From the NCBI GenBank assembly GCA_965262255.1, contig OZ253505.1:558001-622000 (forward strand): DNA of 64,000 bases, given 5' to 3'. Shown here piece by piece: positions 35,519 through 45,623 of the stretch. Below the pieces are notes generated by a model. That model was not told where the DNA came from and did no database searches. It was given only the letters and a program-made list of their open reading frames with translations. Positions within the stretch are counted from its first letter, which is position 1; the number at the start of each line of letters is the position of its first letter. A program made the position numbers and the translations under genes. Origin of the DNA: JANQQC01 sp965262255. Its GTDB lineage: Bacteria > Pseudomonadota > Alphaproteobacteria > Caulobacterales > Hyphomonadaceae.

Positions 35519-36961
35519 ATGTTTGAGAGCGATGATCAAGTCCGAGAAGAATGCGGCGTTTTCGGAATTTTTGGACACACAGAAGCGACTATTCTGACAG
35601 CTCTTGGATTACACGCCTTACAGCATCGTGGGCAGGAAGCATGCGGGATCACAAGCTTTGATGGCGAGTTTTATAGCGAGCGACACTTAGGGTTGGTCGG
35701 CGACAATTTCGCTAGCCCTGAGCTTCCTCAGCGATTACCCGGATTTGCCGCTATCGGCCACAATAGATACTCCACTCAAGGGAAGACAGTTCGTCGCAAT
35801 ATCCAACCGATTTATGCCGACCTTGCCTCAGGTGGCATTGCAATGGCCCATAATGGAAACATTACAAATTCCCGATCTATCCGCGAGAAACTTATTCAAG
35901 AGGGAGCTATATTTCAGACAACGATGGACACGGAAGTCGTCTTACAGTTGCTCGCACGATCAAGTCAAAAACGCATGACAGATCGCTTTATTGATGCTGT
36001 CTCAAGAATAGAAGGAGGGTTCGCTTTAGTTGCGCTTACAACTAAAAAACTCATTGGGGCTCGTGATCCGACAGGTTTACGCCCGTTAGTTATAGGCAAA
36101 CTGGGCGAGGCCTTTGTTCTTGCGTCTGAAACATGTGCTTTAGATACAATACATGCAGACCATGTTCGCGAAGTCGAACCGGGCGAAGTTGTCGTGATTT
36201 CTGAAACGGGTCTCAAAAGTTATGATGTTTTCTCAGAAAAAGACATCCGGCCCTGTGTATTCGAGTATGTTTATTTTGCACGTCCAGACTCTGTGATTCA
36301 AGGGCGGTCCGTGTATGAGGTTCGTCGGCGTATGGGGCATGAACTCGCCAAGGAATTTAGTATTGACGCGGATATCGTCGTTCCAGTTCCTGATTCGGGT
36401 GTCCCTGCGGCTTTGGGGTACTCCGAAAGTTCGAAAATACCGTTTCAACTTGGCATCGTACGAAATCATTATGTCGGGCGGACATTTATTCAACCGACTC
36501 AGGCAGGGAGAAAATCTTCTGTATCGCGAAAACATTCACCCAATCGTTCGGTACTTGCGGGAAAGAGGGTGATTCTAATTGATGATTCTATTGTCCGCGG
36601 GAATACCTCTGAGAGAATTGTCGAGATGGTGCGATCGGCTGGGGCGAGGGAAGTTCATTTTTTGTCCGCAAGTCCACCGATAAAGTACCCTGATTTTTAT
36701 GGGATCGATATGCCAACTAAAGGCGAGCTACTTGCATCGCGCTTTGATTACGATGAGATGTTGCACTTTTTGAGGGCCGATAGTCTAGGGTTTCTTTCAA
36801 TAGACGGATTGTATCGAGCGATCGCAGGTGAAGCAAGACAACCTGACAAGCCCCATTTTTCAGATCACTGCTTTACCGGCGAGTATCCAACGAATTTGGT
36901 AGACCATGATAACGCGAAGAGCGCGAAAGATTTTCAGTTATCATTTCTGCATGAGGATTAG
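35519..36961 (+). CDS. purF: Amidophosphoribosyltransferase PurF
   Basis: First committed step of purine synthesis: makes phosphoribosylamine from PRPP and glutamine. The ATG encoding MFESDDQVREEC has AAGG upstream. The upstream in-frame extension overlaps cvpA and is not family-like. C12 in EECGVFGIFGH is the glutamine-hydrolysing nucleophile, exposed after removal of an 11-residue propeptide, as in the Bacillus-type enzyme. The PRPP-binding loop VILIDDSIVRGNTS is near the C-terminus. The length of 480 residues is normal. Confidence 0.96.
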   Translation: MFESDDQVREECGVFGIFGHTEATILTALGLHALQHRGQEACGITSFDGEFYSERHLGLVGDNFASPELPQRLPGFAAIGHNRYSTQGKTVRRNIQPIYADLASGGIAMAHNGNITNSRSIREKLIQEGAIFQTTMDTEVVLQLLARSSQKRMTDRFIDAVSRIEGGFALVALTTKKLIGARDPTGLRPLVIGKLGEAFVLASETCALDTIHADHVREVEPGEVVVISETGLKSYDVFSEKDIRPCVFEYVYFARPDSVIQGRSVYEVRRRMGHELAKEFSIDADIVVPVPDSGVPAALGYSESSKIPFQLGIVRNHYVGRTFIQPTQAGRKSSVSRKHSPNRSVLAGKRVILIDDSIVRGNTSERIVEMVRSAGAREVHFLSASPPIKYPDFYGIDMPTKGELLASRFDYDEMLHFLRADSLGFLSIDGLYRAIAGEARQPDKPHFSDHCFTGEYPTNLVDHDNAKSAKDFQLSFLHED

Positions 36962-36963
36962 AG

Positions 36964-37671
36964 ATGAGTTCTGATCAGCGAATTGTTCTTGTTACCGGAG
37001 CTTCACGCGGGATTGGCTTTGCTGTTGCGATAGAATTAGCCAAACGAGACCACCATGTAATTGCTGTTGCACGGTCTACAAAGGCTTTAGAAAAACTTGA
37101 TGATGAGATTCGAGACGTAGGATATCGAGCGACGCTAGTACCTATGGATTTGAAGGATGGTAACGCTGTTTCGCAGCTCGCTGTTGAATGTAAAAATCGC
37201 TTCGGACGTTTAGACGCGCTACTCGGAAATGCGGGAGTGTTGGGAACTCTTGGCCCCCTCCAAACTGTTGATATTCGGAGTTTTGTCGAAACGATCGAAG
37301 TTAATCTAGTCGCTAATTTTCGTCTCATTCAAGCATTTGATCCATTACTTCGACGTTCGAAAGCCCCTCGCGCCGTTTTTGTCTCGTCTGGAGTTGCGCC
37401 GAGGCCACGCGCATACTGGGGACCCTATCAGGCTTCAAAAATGGGACTAGAGGGATTGATTAAGGCGTGGGCAGATGAAAATGAGCAGTCTAATTTGAGA
37501 GTAAATATTTTTGACCCGGGTGCGACGCGTACGCAAATGAGAGCAGAAGCAATGCCTGGGGAAGATCCTCTAACCCTGCCATCCCCGGAAGCCGTTGCTA
37601 TAACTTTAGTCCCGTTATTAGAACCAAGTGAGAAAAGAACTGGTCAACGGATAGTAACTACAGCGCGTTGA
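36964..37671 (+). CDS. Short-chain dehydrogenase/reductase
   Basis: A 235-residue Rossmann-fold oxidoreductase with VTGASRGIGFAVA (cofactor binding), LLGNAGVLG and the active-site YQASK (Tyr and Lys). An Arg just after the first motif and another near the second strand suggest NADP preference. It starts 3 bp after purF, a gene order seen in many alphaproteobacteria. The substrate is unknown. Confidence 0.88.
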   Translation: MSSDQRIVLVTGASRGIGFAVAIELAKRDHHVIAVARSTKALEKLDDEIRDVGYRATLVPMDLKDGNAVSQLAVECKNRFGRLDALLGNAGVLGTLGPLQTVDIRSFVETIEVNLVANFRLIQAFDPLLRRSKAPRAVFVSSGVAPRPRAYWGPYQASKMGLEGLIKAWADENEQSNLRVNIFDPGATRTQMRAEAMPGEDPLTLPSPEAVAITLVPLLEPSEKRTGQRIVTTAR

Positions 37672-37704
37672 AACTATCGGCGATTCAAAGTAGAAGATTC
37701 TCAA

Positions 37705-39018
37705 CTAAAGTTCTAAATTTAGAACTCTATAAATTTCCTCTGTCGCGGTCTTGCAATCTGCAACTAATCTTGGTTCGGATAATTCGTCTGGGTGCAGTGT
37801 TTCCCTATACGTACTCCTTACAACCTCTTGCAAAGCATCGATTTTGTTTTCACCGAGCAATACTCCGGGATTGATATTTGCCAGTTCGTCTTTAGTCAAA
37901 ACAACGCGCAATCTTAAACAAGCGGGGCCTCCGCCATTCTTCATAGATTGTCGCAAATCCACAAATGTAACCTCTTGTATCGGTCCGTTACTTGACACTA
38001 GTTTCTTGCAGTAAGCATTTGTAGATGGTGTTTCCTGCGTTTCTTTTGGGGCAAGAAGGACGAATCCATCTTTGGCTGGAACTTGCAACAACTGCGAATT
38101 GAAAAGATAGCTGCTTACCGCATCTTCTAAAGGAACATCTGATTCTGGTACTATGACCGTCCTAAGCTGGAACAAACCTCTTGAAGCGTTTTCAATGCGC
38201 CGAATTACGGCCTCTGTATCCTCGAACGCATATTCGTGGAAAAACAATGTGTCTAGATTGCCGACACCGACAACATCGTTGTGGAATGCTCCCGCATCAA
38301 TTGCTTGCTTGGATTGCCGCGCATAGACGGTACGGCTTAAGTTGAGTTGGTGAGATTCGGCGATCGAAACGCTAGCGAGAAGAGATTGCCGCGCTGGAAA
38401 CTTTGATTCGAAAACTTCGTTAGACTCTCGGCCATAGACAAAGACTTCCACCCCTTGTTCTCCATGACTTTGACAGAGACGAACATGATTGGCAGCGCCT
38501 TCATCTGAATAAACAGGATCGGAAGAAAGGGCTTCATGAACAACAAAGTGGTCGACATAGTTGAAAATCTGTTTCAAGATTTTTGTTGTGTCTTCGTATT
38601 CGATCGCACGGTGCTTCATCGTAGACAAATTGGCGGGCGTAATGTGAACTCGGCGATCTTTAGTATCGCTAGACGGTGAAACGGTCGCCGCGTTAGCAGT
38701 CCACATACCGCTAGCTGACCAAGCTATGGATAGCAGTTCCGGGTCTGCATTCTTTATTCGATTGAGTTGCTTCTCAACCGGACCTACATAGCCTTCTTGT
38801 TGTAAGAATTTTTCGCAGGGCCTTGGCAATGGAGGGATTACGGCTTGTTTGAGTCCCATACGGAGGGATAGCCGCATTTTTTCTAACCCTTGGAGGGCTG
38901 CGTCACGCGGGCGGGAAACCTCGCCTGCATTATTTGAAGACGCTAGATTACCTAGAGACAGACCGCTATAGTTGTGACTAGGGCCTACCATTCCATCAAA
39001 ATTAACTTCATAAGCCAT
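37705..39018 (-). CDS. astB: N-succinylarginine dihydrolase AstB
   Basis: Second enzyme of the arginine succinyltransferase pathway: converts succinylarginine to succinylornithine plus CO2 and ammonia. The N-terminus EVNFDGMVGPSHNYSGLS and the segments AMSANAATV-like WTANAATVSPS, VGVGNLDTLFFHE and NGGGPACLRLRVVL are AstB signatures. The length from the ATG (MAYEVN) is 437 residues. A TTG five codons upstream is less likely. It is on the same strand as astA/astD but separated from them by an inverted sbcDC-like pair. Confidence 0.94.
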   Translation of the reverse strand: MAYEVNFDGMVGPSHNYSGLSLGNLASSNNAGEVSRPRDAALQGLEKMRLSLRMGLKQAVIPPLPRPCEKFLQQEGYVGPVEKQLNRIKNADPELLSIAWSASGMWTANAATVSPSSDTKDRRVHITPANLSTMKHRAIEYEDTTKILKQIFNYVDHFVVHEALSSDPVYSDEGAANHVRLCQSHGEQGVEVFVYGRESNEVFESKFPARQSLLASVSIAESHQLNLSRTVYARQSKQAIDAGAFHNDVVGVGNLDTLFFHEYAFEDTEAVIRRIENASRGLFQLRTVIVPESDVPLEDAVSSYLFNSQLLQVPAKDGFVLLAPKETQETPSTNAYCKKLVSSNGPIQEVTFVDLRQSMKNGGGPACLRLRVVLTKDELANINPGVLLGENKIDALQEVVRSTYRETLHPDELSEPRLVADCKTATEEIYRVLNLEL

Positions 39019-39325
39019 CGCTATTTTCCGCAATATCCCTAAACTCTATGCAATAAGATTTAGTTCATGAATCTTATTTTCAATGATTGGAATAGAGTGT
39101 GTGACAATCTACCCGAAGCAGTAAAATCTAATCTAGTTTTCACCAAACTCTAAGTTCATTTGATGCGTAGCCGCGAGTGGGAAGATAAGAATTCAGTTTA
39201 ATTACTAAAGAAGCCTTGAAATTTTCTATTGAATCCCTAGGTGTTGTTCTCTGAAAAAATTGTTTCATTGACGCTTGTCGTTTGGAAACAAAACCAAAAA
39301 TCAGAAAACAAAGGCGAATGTTGAC
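39019..39325. other. Divergent gap between astB and the sbcD-like gene
   Basis: AT-rich sequence with no recognisable gene or RNA. A TTG at 39275 could extend the sbcD-like gene by 17 codons, but these codons are Lys/Asn/Thr-rich and unlike the family N-terminus. Confidence 0.35.
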
Positions 39326-40468
39326 GTGTCATTCAAGTTCATTCATACAGCCGACTGGCAACTTGGTGCGCCTTTTGGAGCATTCGATAATGACTTATCA
39401 GCGAGGCTCACAGCCGCAAGACTCGATTCAATAAAAAAGATTGCCGATCTAGCGCATACCAATAATATTGAACATGTCATAGTTGCTGGAGATGTTTGGG
39501 ACAGCGAGCAACCTTCAAATAAAACTCTAATGCAACCAATCGACTTGATGAAAGAGCAGTCCTCTGTAACTTGGTGGTTAATGCCAGGCAACCACGATCC
39601 CTTTCGACAAAATATGTTGTGGTCGCGAATAGAAAATAGGATTCCCTCAAACGTAAGACTGATGCTTGAATCAAAACCTTACAAAGTCTCACAGTTCGTT
39701 TGGTTACTACCAGCCCCTTGGACAAACAAATTTCCAGGCAGAGACCTGACTGAGTGGATGGATGATGCGGATGTTCCCTCCAACGCAGTCAGAATAGGTG
39801 TCGCTCACGGTTCCGTTGTTGATTTTTCGATGCCAGATTCAGACACGGGCGAATCTGGTTCTCGGTCAGTTATCAATCCAAATCGCGTCGAGCAGGCAAG
39901 ACTGGATTATCTTGCTTTGGGTGACTGGCACGGCACTCTTAGGATAAGCGACTTCATTTGGTACTCGGGCACACCAGAAATAGACCGATTTCGGCGAAAT
40001 AATCCCGGACACGTTTTAATAGTGGAAGTCGAGAAGGGAATCCCGCCCAAGGTTCAACAAGAAAAAACTACAGAATTCAATTGGCGAATTCTGGATATAG
40101 AGTGTTTTCCCGACTCAGAAGAATTTCAAGAAATTGACCAAATGGAATCTAGAGGCTCTCTCCTCAACGAGTTGGTTCAAATTAACCTGACCGGTCAAAT
40201 CACACAGAAAAACTGGCAATCTCTCGAAGCTAGATTACAAAGACTAGAAGAAAGAGTAGCCTACTTGGATATTCGAAAAGACAATCTCAATTATCTGTTT
40301 TCTGACGAAGACTTTGATGGTCTCGATCGCGGCGGTAGTGTAAGAATGACAGCAGACAAACTGTTCGAGCTAAGAAATAACTCATTATCTCCAGAGGTCG
40401 ACAGAAAAATTGCTTCAGATGCTCTTAGGCTTTTGTTCTCATATTCTGCTCAGGGATTAGATCAATGA
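39326..40468 (+). CDS. SbcD/YhaO-like DNA repair metallophosphoesterase
   Basis: A Mre11/SbcD-type exonuclease subunit. All phosphoesterase motifs are present: FIHTADWQLG (metal-binding Asp and His), VIVAGDVWD, MPGNHDP, VAHGSV and LGDWHG. I prefer the GTG start directly before SFKFIHTADW. The gene overlaps the ATPase gene by 4 bp (ATGA), so the two products should form a nuclease-ATPase complex acting on DNA ends. The C-terminal half is closer to YhaO-like proteins than to E. coli SbcD, by general impression. Confidence 0.85.
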   Translation: MSFKFIHTADWQLGAPFGAFDNDLSARLTAARLDSIKKIADLAHTNNIEHVIVAGDVWDSEQPSNKTLMQPIDLMKEQSSVTWWLMPGNHDPFRQNMLWSRIENRIPSNVRLMLESKPYKVSQFVWLLPAPWTNKFPGRDLTEWMDDADVPSNAVRIGVAHGSVVDFSMPDSDTGESGSRSVINPNRVEQARLDYLALGDWHGTLRISDFIWYSGTPEIDRFRRNNPGHVLIVEVEKGIPPKVQQEKTTEFNWRILDIECFPDSEEFQEIDQMESRGSLLNELVQINLTGQITQKNWQSLEARLQRLEERVAYLDIRKDNLNYLFSDEDFDGLDRGGSVRMTADKLFELRNNSLSPEVDRKIASDALRLLFSYSAQGLDQ

Positions 40469-43086
40469 GAATTTCTGCAATTCGGTTACGCAACATCCGG
40501 CGATTCGATCGCGAAGGTTTGGCAATTGAAAATATCCCGTCCGGATTATCAGTTCTTGCCGAACCCAATGAATTTGGAAAATCTACCCTCTTTGAAGTCT
40601 TACGAGTAGCGCTGTTTGAGAAACACTCGAATCGAAATAAAAATGTAAAACAGTTAGAGTCTGTGTCTGGCTCATCCCCCCTTATAGAACTAGATTTTAT
40701 CGCAAACGAAAAAAAGTATAGAATTCGTAAGCAGTTTTTAAAAGGTTCTTTTGCTGAGCTGTTGCATGTGGATACTGGAGAGAAGTTAAAGGCGGACGGC
40801 GAAGCCCATGATTGGATTATAGACCTCATTGGGGCAACCAAAGCTGGCGAGGGGCCTACTGGCTTGTTATGGGTGGAACAAGGCAATTCGATGGATCCAC
40901 CGGAAGCCGGAGAATCCGGGAAAACACTTCTCGCCAGTTTGTTAGAACAAGAAGTTGGAGAAGTAACAGGGGGAGAACGAGCGCGATTAATTCTTAAAAG
41001 AGCACAAGAAGAACTTTCGAAATTGGTCACTAAAACTGGTCAGCCGAGAAACGGCCCTTATAAAACTGTTCTATCTGACCTTGAACAAACTGATGCGAGT
41101 ATCTCGGATATTGAATCCAAATTGAGTTCAGCAGAGAACCTATTGGTCGAACTCCAGCAGTTGACACAAACAATAAAGGGTTTGGAAGATCCAGAGGAGC
41201 TTAATCGTATTGAAACTGAACTGAAGAATGCCAGAGAAAGATTACAGAAAGCCGAGAAAGAACATGACTTGCTCAGCATAACTTATGATCGGTTAGAAGA
41301 CAAAAAAATAGAAGTTAGTCGTAGCAAAAAAGATTTGGAAGATTTTCTAAAACAATCTCGAGAAGCTGAAGCACTCTTACAAACACTTGAGTCAGTTCCC
41401 GAAAAAAGAAACGCTTGTAAATCCAAGATAGAGAAGTGTGAAAACGACAGGAGACGTAATCGTTCTCAAGAACAACAACTGAAACTGGAAAGAACAAAAG
41501 CAGAAAAAACATTAGACCTATGCGTCAAGGCGGAACGACTAGTGACAGCAAGAGAAAGATCGGAGTCGCTACGAGAATCATTGCAGAAAGCAGAAAAAAC
41601 ACATCAAGAAATAGTAAGTTTGAAAGGTAGACTCAATCGCAATCAAATTTCTGACTCCATTTTGGATAAAATGAAAAACGCTAACAACAAATTAGTAAGA
41701 CTTAAAGAACAGTTGTCTTCCGATTCCACAACAATCACTCCATTTCTCACCTCGTTAGGCGAGAACATTGTAACACTAGACGGACAAAAAATTACTAAGA
41801 GGACGGAGATTACTGGTAGCCAAGTATTGCATTTGGGAGACTATGGAGAAATTGCCATAGATGCCAATATTCCCGAGGAAATTAAGAACGATTATGAGAA
41901 TACCAAAATAGGTTTTGAGGATATGCTGTCATCGCACGGCGTTCTTACCTTATCGGAAGCGGAGGAAAAGGCAGTTGAACATAGAAATCTTAAAAGCAAT
42001 ATCCAAAACTTGCAATTTCAGTTGGATCACCTCGCCCCTAAAGGAATTACAAAATTGAAAGAAACCTATGAAACTGAGTGTGCGGTTCTTTCTGATGAAT
42101 CAATAAGCGAAGATATAATTGCAAACCTACCCACAATAACTGTCGCTCAGCAACAATGCGAATACAGTCGTCAGGCCTATGATCACGCGAGGAACGATCT
42201 AAACGATTCCGAAATTGCCTACAGAGAAGCTCTGTCAGAATCTAATCAACTTGAATCAGAAACTGAACAACACGACCAGCAATACAAAAAAATTATTGCA
42301 AATATCGGAGCTAGAGACACTTGGAACAGTGAAAAGGAAAAGTTTACGTTGAACTTCGAAAAGAGAACAAAGGAAAGAGAAGAATTAGAAAACGAAATAG
42401 AGGAAAAGGAAAATTCTTTTCCAACATTGGAAGTTGCAAGAGATGATGTTAAAAGGTTCGAGGAATCGAAGGAGATCAACACAAAAAAATTACATAGTAA
42501 AAAGATTAGAGAAGCAGAAGTGAGACGCGACCTAGCAGCAATCTCTGACAAAGGGCTAGAGGAAGAACTTGGCAACCTCAAGCAACAAAAAAATCAACTA
42601 GAAAATCGACGATTGTCGTTAGAATCCCATATCAGTGCATTACGACTCCTTGAGTCCATTTTGGTAGAATCACAAAAATCCCTTCAAGAGCAATTTTTGA
42701 AACCCGTATCAAATGAACTTGGCCCACTACTAAAAATAGTTTTCCCTGATGCAGAAGTTGCTCTAGGAGGCGATTATTATGCGGAAGAACTTAGGCGGCA
42801 TGATAGGATTGATACGATCGATACTTTAAGCGGCGGGACTCGCGAGCAGATTGCAGTCCTAACACGCCTTGCATTCGCTCAACTTATGGCAAAGCGAGGT
42901 CGAGAGATGCCGGTTATTTTAGATGACGCATTAGTATGGTGCGATGATAAACGATTAGAAGATGTGTTTCGAGCACTCAGATATGCCTCCCGTGACGTTC
43001 AATGTATCGTTTTAACGTGTCATGAAAAAGGATTCTCCACGCTCGGCGCTCCTATTCTTGATGTTCAAAAGTGGCCGGTTGACTAA
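40465..43086 (+). CDS. SbcC/YhaN-like coiled-coil ATPase
   Basis: An SMC-like ATPase of 873 residues that partners the nuclease upstream. The N-terminal Walker A is EPNEFGKST (near 34-42). Two long coiled-coil arms rich in Glu and Lys follow (about 200-400 and 480-720). The C-terminal half holds the ABC signature TLSGGTREQIAV, Walker B PVILDDALVW and VLTCHE. There is no clear zinc-hook CxxC at the arm tip, which places it with YhaN-type ATPases rather than classical SbcC. It is convergent with astD. Confidence 0.85.
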   Translation: MRISAIRLRNIRRFDREGLAIENIPSGLSVLAEPNEFGKSTLFEVLRVALFEKHSNRNKNVKQLESVSGSSPLIELDFIANEKKYRIRKQFLKGSFAELLHVDTGEKLKADGEAHDWIIDLIGATKAGEGPTGLLWVEQGNSMDPPEAGESGKTLLASLLEQEVGEVTGGERARLILKRAQEELSKLVTKTGQPRNGPYKTVLSDLEQTDASISDIESKLSSAENLLVELQQLTQTIKGLEDPEELNRIETELKNARERLQKAEKEHDLLSITYDRLEDKKIEVSRSKKDLEDFLKQSREAEALLQTLESVPEKRNACKSKIEKCENDRRRNRSQEQQLKLERTKAEKTLDLCVKAERLVTARERSESLRESLQKAEKTHQEIVSLKGRLNRNQISDSILDKMKNANNKLVRLKEQLSSDSTTITPFLTSLGENIVTLDGQKITKRTEITGSQVLHLGDYGEIAIDANIPEEIKNDYENTKIGFEDMLSSHGVLTLSEAEEKAVEHRNLKSNIQNLQFQLDHLAPKGITKLKETYETECAVLSDESISEDIIANLPTITVAQQQCEYSRQAYDHARNDLNDSEIAYREALSESNQLESETEQHDQQYKKIIANIGARDTWNSEKEKFTLNFEKRTKEREELENEIEEKENSFPTLEVARDDVKRFEESKEINTKKLHSKKIREAEVRRDLAAISDKGLEEELGNLKQQKNQLENRRLSLESHISALRLLESILVESQKSLQEQFLKPVSNELGPLLKIVFPDAEVALGGDYYAEELRRHDRIDTIDTLSGGTREQIAVLTRLAFAQLMAKRGREMPVILDDALVWCDDKRLEDVFRALRYASRDVQCIVLTCHEKGFSTLGAPILDVQKWPVD

Positions 43087-43162
43087 CAGAAGAGAATTTT
43101 TTCTTTTTCTCATGTCCTTTTCTAAATGTGCAGATCGTTTGACTGTCCTCTGTTACAAACTG

Positions 43163-44596
43163 TCAACACTTTGAGTCTGTTCGTTCTGTAATCTGACTCG
43201 CTTGTGGCCATGAGCAATAGTCGGCGGCGTAATAGGCTCCAGGTCGATAATTTCCAGACAATCCCGGTCCGCCAAATGGCAAATTTGAAGCCGCACCAAC
43301 AATCGAACGATTGCGGTTGAGAATTCCACACCTAAGGTCATCCTGTACCCTCCTCCAAAGTCTATCGTCGTCACAAACTAACCCACCAGATAATCCGTAC
43401 TTAGTGTTATTCGCCACCTGAAGAGCATGATCAAAATTGTCAACACGGTGAATCTGTATGAGCGGGGCAAACAATTCCTCATCCAAATTCTCAGCCTCGG
43501 TGCTATCGATTACGCCCACCGAGACAAACCCATACCCTCGTTCCATACGCTCCATTGGCTTAATTGCCGTTGCCCCTTTTTGACATCTAAGTTGTTGAAA
43601 TTCTAATGCCGAAAGCGCCACTTGTTCAGAAACCAAAGGCCCCATCGACGCTCTACCCTCATCCCAAGCACCTGCGACAATAGCTCCAACTCTTGCTTCA
43701 ACCGCCTCAATAACCTTCCTTCCAAAAGTGTTATTCGGCAAAATTACTCGTCGAACACAACTACATCTTTGCCCCGTTGTCATATGTGCCGAATGAACTA
43801 CGAGGTCAGCTGCGACATCTATATCGGCAGGCTCCCATACAATCAACGGATTATTTCCGCCCATTTCCAACGCTAGAATCACCTCGGGTCTGCCTGCAAA
43901 ATGCTTATGAATGTAACAGCCCGTCTTGGGAGAGCCCGTAAATAACACCCCGTTTATCCGAGAGTTTAGCAATGCTTCGCCTGTTTGTTTCCTTCCATTC
44001 ACAATCTGTAAACATCCATCGGGAATATCCGCTAACCTTACTGCTTCTGCCATTAACGCGGCCACCGTAGGCGCAAATTCGGAAGGTTTATACACACATG
44101 TATTTCCCGCCAATAACGCCGGAACAATATGACCGTTCGGGAGATGGCCAGGAAAATTGAATGGACCCAAAACAGCAAACACTCCATGCGGTTTATGCGT
44201 CAGTGTAGAAGTCCCGAAGTTAGTAGTTTCGGATCGCGTTCCCGATCTCTCTTGATAAGCACTAATGGAAATTGCGATCTTGCCGATCATCGCGCTGACT
44301 TCGGTTTCAGCTTCCCAGAGTTGTTTACCCATCTCCTTGCTTATAGACTCGGCTAGCTTTTCTTTGATATTGCTCAATTGAACTGCATATCGCTTGAGTG
44401 CCTCAACGCGTTTCGTGAGCGGTGTACTTCTCCACTCTCCGAATGCAAGACGGGCAGTATTAACGGCCCGTTCCACTTGCTCTCTGCTCGCTGTCTGTCC
44501 GTCCCACACAACCTCTCCTCTCGCCGGACAAATTACTTTCATCGGTTCTCCTAAACCCGATTCCCATCTTCCATTAATAAAAACGTGTTTGCTCAT
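43163..44596 (-). CDS. astD: N-succinylglutamate 5-semialdehyde dehydrogenase AstD
   Basis: NAD-dependent aldehyde dehydrogenase, fourth step of arginine succinyltransferase catabolism. Key segments are GPFNFPGHLPNGHIVPALLAG, LALEMGGNNP (catalytic Glu), TTGQRCSCVRR (catalytic Cys) and PFGGPGLSGNYRPGAYYAADYC, the last being a strong AstD signature. The length of 477 residues is normal. It follows astA with a 1-bp gap. Confidence 0.94.
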   Translation of the reverse strand: MSKHVFINGRWESGLGEPMKVICPARGEVVWDGQTASREQVERAVNTARLAFGEWRSTPLTKRVEALKRYAVQLSNIKEKLAESISKEMGKQLWEAETEVSAMIGKIAISISAYQERSGTRSETTNFGTSTLTHKPHGVFAVLGPFNFPGHLPNGHIVPALLAGNTCVYKPSEFAPTVAALMAEAVRLADIPDGCLQIVNGRKQTGEALLNSRINGVLFTGSPKTGCYIHKHFAGRPEVILALEMGGNNPLIVWEPADIDVAADLVVHSAHMTTGQRCSCVRRVILPNNTFGRKVIEAVEARVGAIVAGAWDEGRASMGPLVSEQVALSALEFQQLRCQKGATAIKPMERMERGYGFVSVGVIDSTEAENLDEELFAPLIQIHRVDNFDHALQVANNTKYGLSGGLVCDDDRLWRRVQDDLRCGILNRNRSIVGAASNLPFGGPGLSGNYRPGAYYAADYCSWPQASQITERTDSKC

Positions 44597-44597
44597 C

Positions 44598-45623
44598 CTA
44601 TACCTCTACCCACACTCGCACCATGTCGTTAGGCTCCATTTCAAGCGATCTGATGATGTCTGGTGAAACGACAATTCGTTCTCGATCAACAACATGTCCC
44701 TTAGTTTGGACAACCCTAAAATTTTCTAAGGTATTTGTTGAAATCAAAGCTAATGGAGACTCGTGAGGAGTTTCGCCGGCAGATAATTTTAGAACCACGC
44801 TTTCTTTAACGGTTCGTATATCCCTGCTCTGGACTGTCATTAAAGGCCCGCCATCAAAAATATCAATTGCTCGCGCATACTTGAATCCCTCCCATTCAAG
44901 CAACTTTCTTGCACCAACTCCATCCGGATGGCATTGCCCTATCACCTCTCTAACTTCCTTAGAAAGCAACTCCACATAGATTGGCGATTTAGGCATGAGA
45001 TCAAGAATGAACTGATTGTCTGAGACAGCAGAAAGATAATCTGCTTCGGTAAATCGCATCTGAAAGAATGGAGCAATAACATTGTTCCAAAACGCCGACT
45101 GGCCATCGTGAGAGACTACACCTCTCAATTCCGAAACAACTGTAGTACCAAATCTCTCGGGAACGACCGACATCAACATGTATCTTGACCTTGCTGCAAG
45201 TCTACCTGCCCCGCCCCCGCGAGATTCTTTCTTTATAAACAAGGTTCCTACTTCTGTGCTTCCATCGAATTCGTTCGTTAAAACTAATGTGTCCATATCA
45301 TACCGCCGTTTAGCGGCATGCGAAGCCTGTGCTAAGGTGATTACTCTAAAATTGAAAAAAGGCCGATCTATTCCGACTCCGGCTTTCACTGCAGAACACC
45401 CGACAACGTCACCTGACCTGATGTCCTCCATCACTAAAAGGTATTGTCCATTAGTTGAATTTTCTGAATGTCCCAGAAACGCTTTAGCTGATTGTTCTAG
45501 CCTTTTCTCAACTAATTCTTCGTCAGCAGGGAGACTGGTGAAGCCGGGGCCGGAAAGCTTAGCTAACTCCATAATGGCATTAAAGTCGTCTGGCCGCGCC
45601 GAACGCATAACCAAATTTGTCAT
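44598..45623 (-). CDS. astA: Arginine N-succinyltransferase AstA
   Basis: First step of the pathway: succinylates arginine from succinyl-CoA. The N-terminus MRSARPDDFNAIMELAKLSGPGFTSLP and the segments LFIKKESRGGGAGRL, VVSHDGQSAFWNN, YVELLSKEVREVIGQCH and GFKYARAIDIFDGGP are AstA signatures. I chose the ATG encoding MTNLVMRS, which overlaps the stop of the M20 gene (ATGA). The earlier start would lie wholly within that gene. The length is 341 residues. Confidence 0.94.
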   Translation of the reverse strand: MTNLVMRSARPDDFNAIMELAKLSGPGFTSLPADEELVEKRLEQSAKAFLGHSENSTNGQYLLVMEDIRSGDVVGCSAVKAGVGIDRPFFNFRVITLAQASHAAKRRYDMDTLVLTNEFDGSTEVGTLFIKKESRGGGAGRLAARSRYMLMSVVPERFGTTVVSELRGVVSHDGQSAFWNNVIAPFFQMRFTEADYLSAVSDNQFILDLMPKSPIYVELLSKEVREVIGQCHPDGVGARKLLEWEGFKYARAIDIFDGGPLMTVQSRDIRTVKESVVLKLSAGETPHESPLALISTNTLENFRVVQTKGHVVDRERIVVSPDIIRSLEMEPNDMVRVWVEV

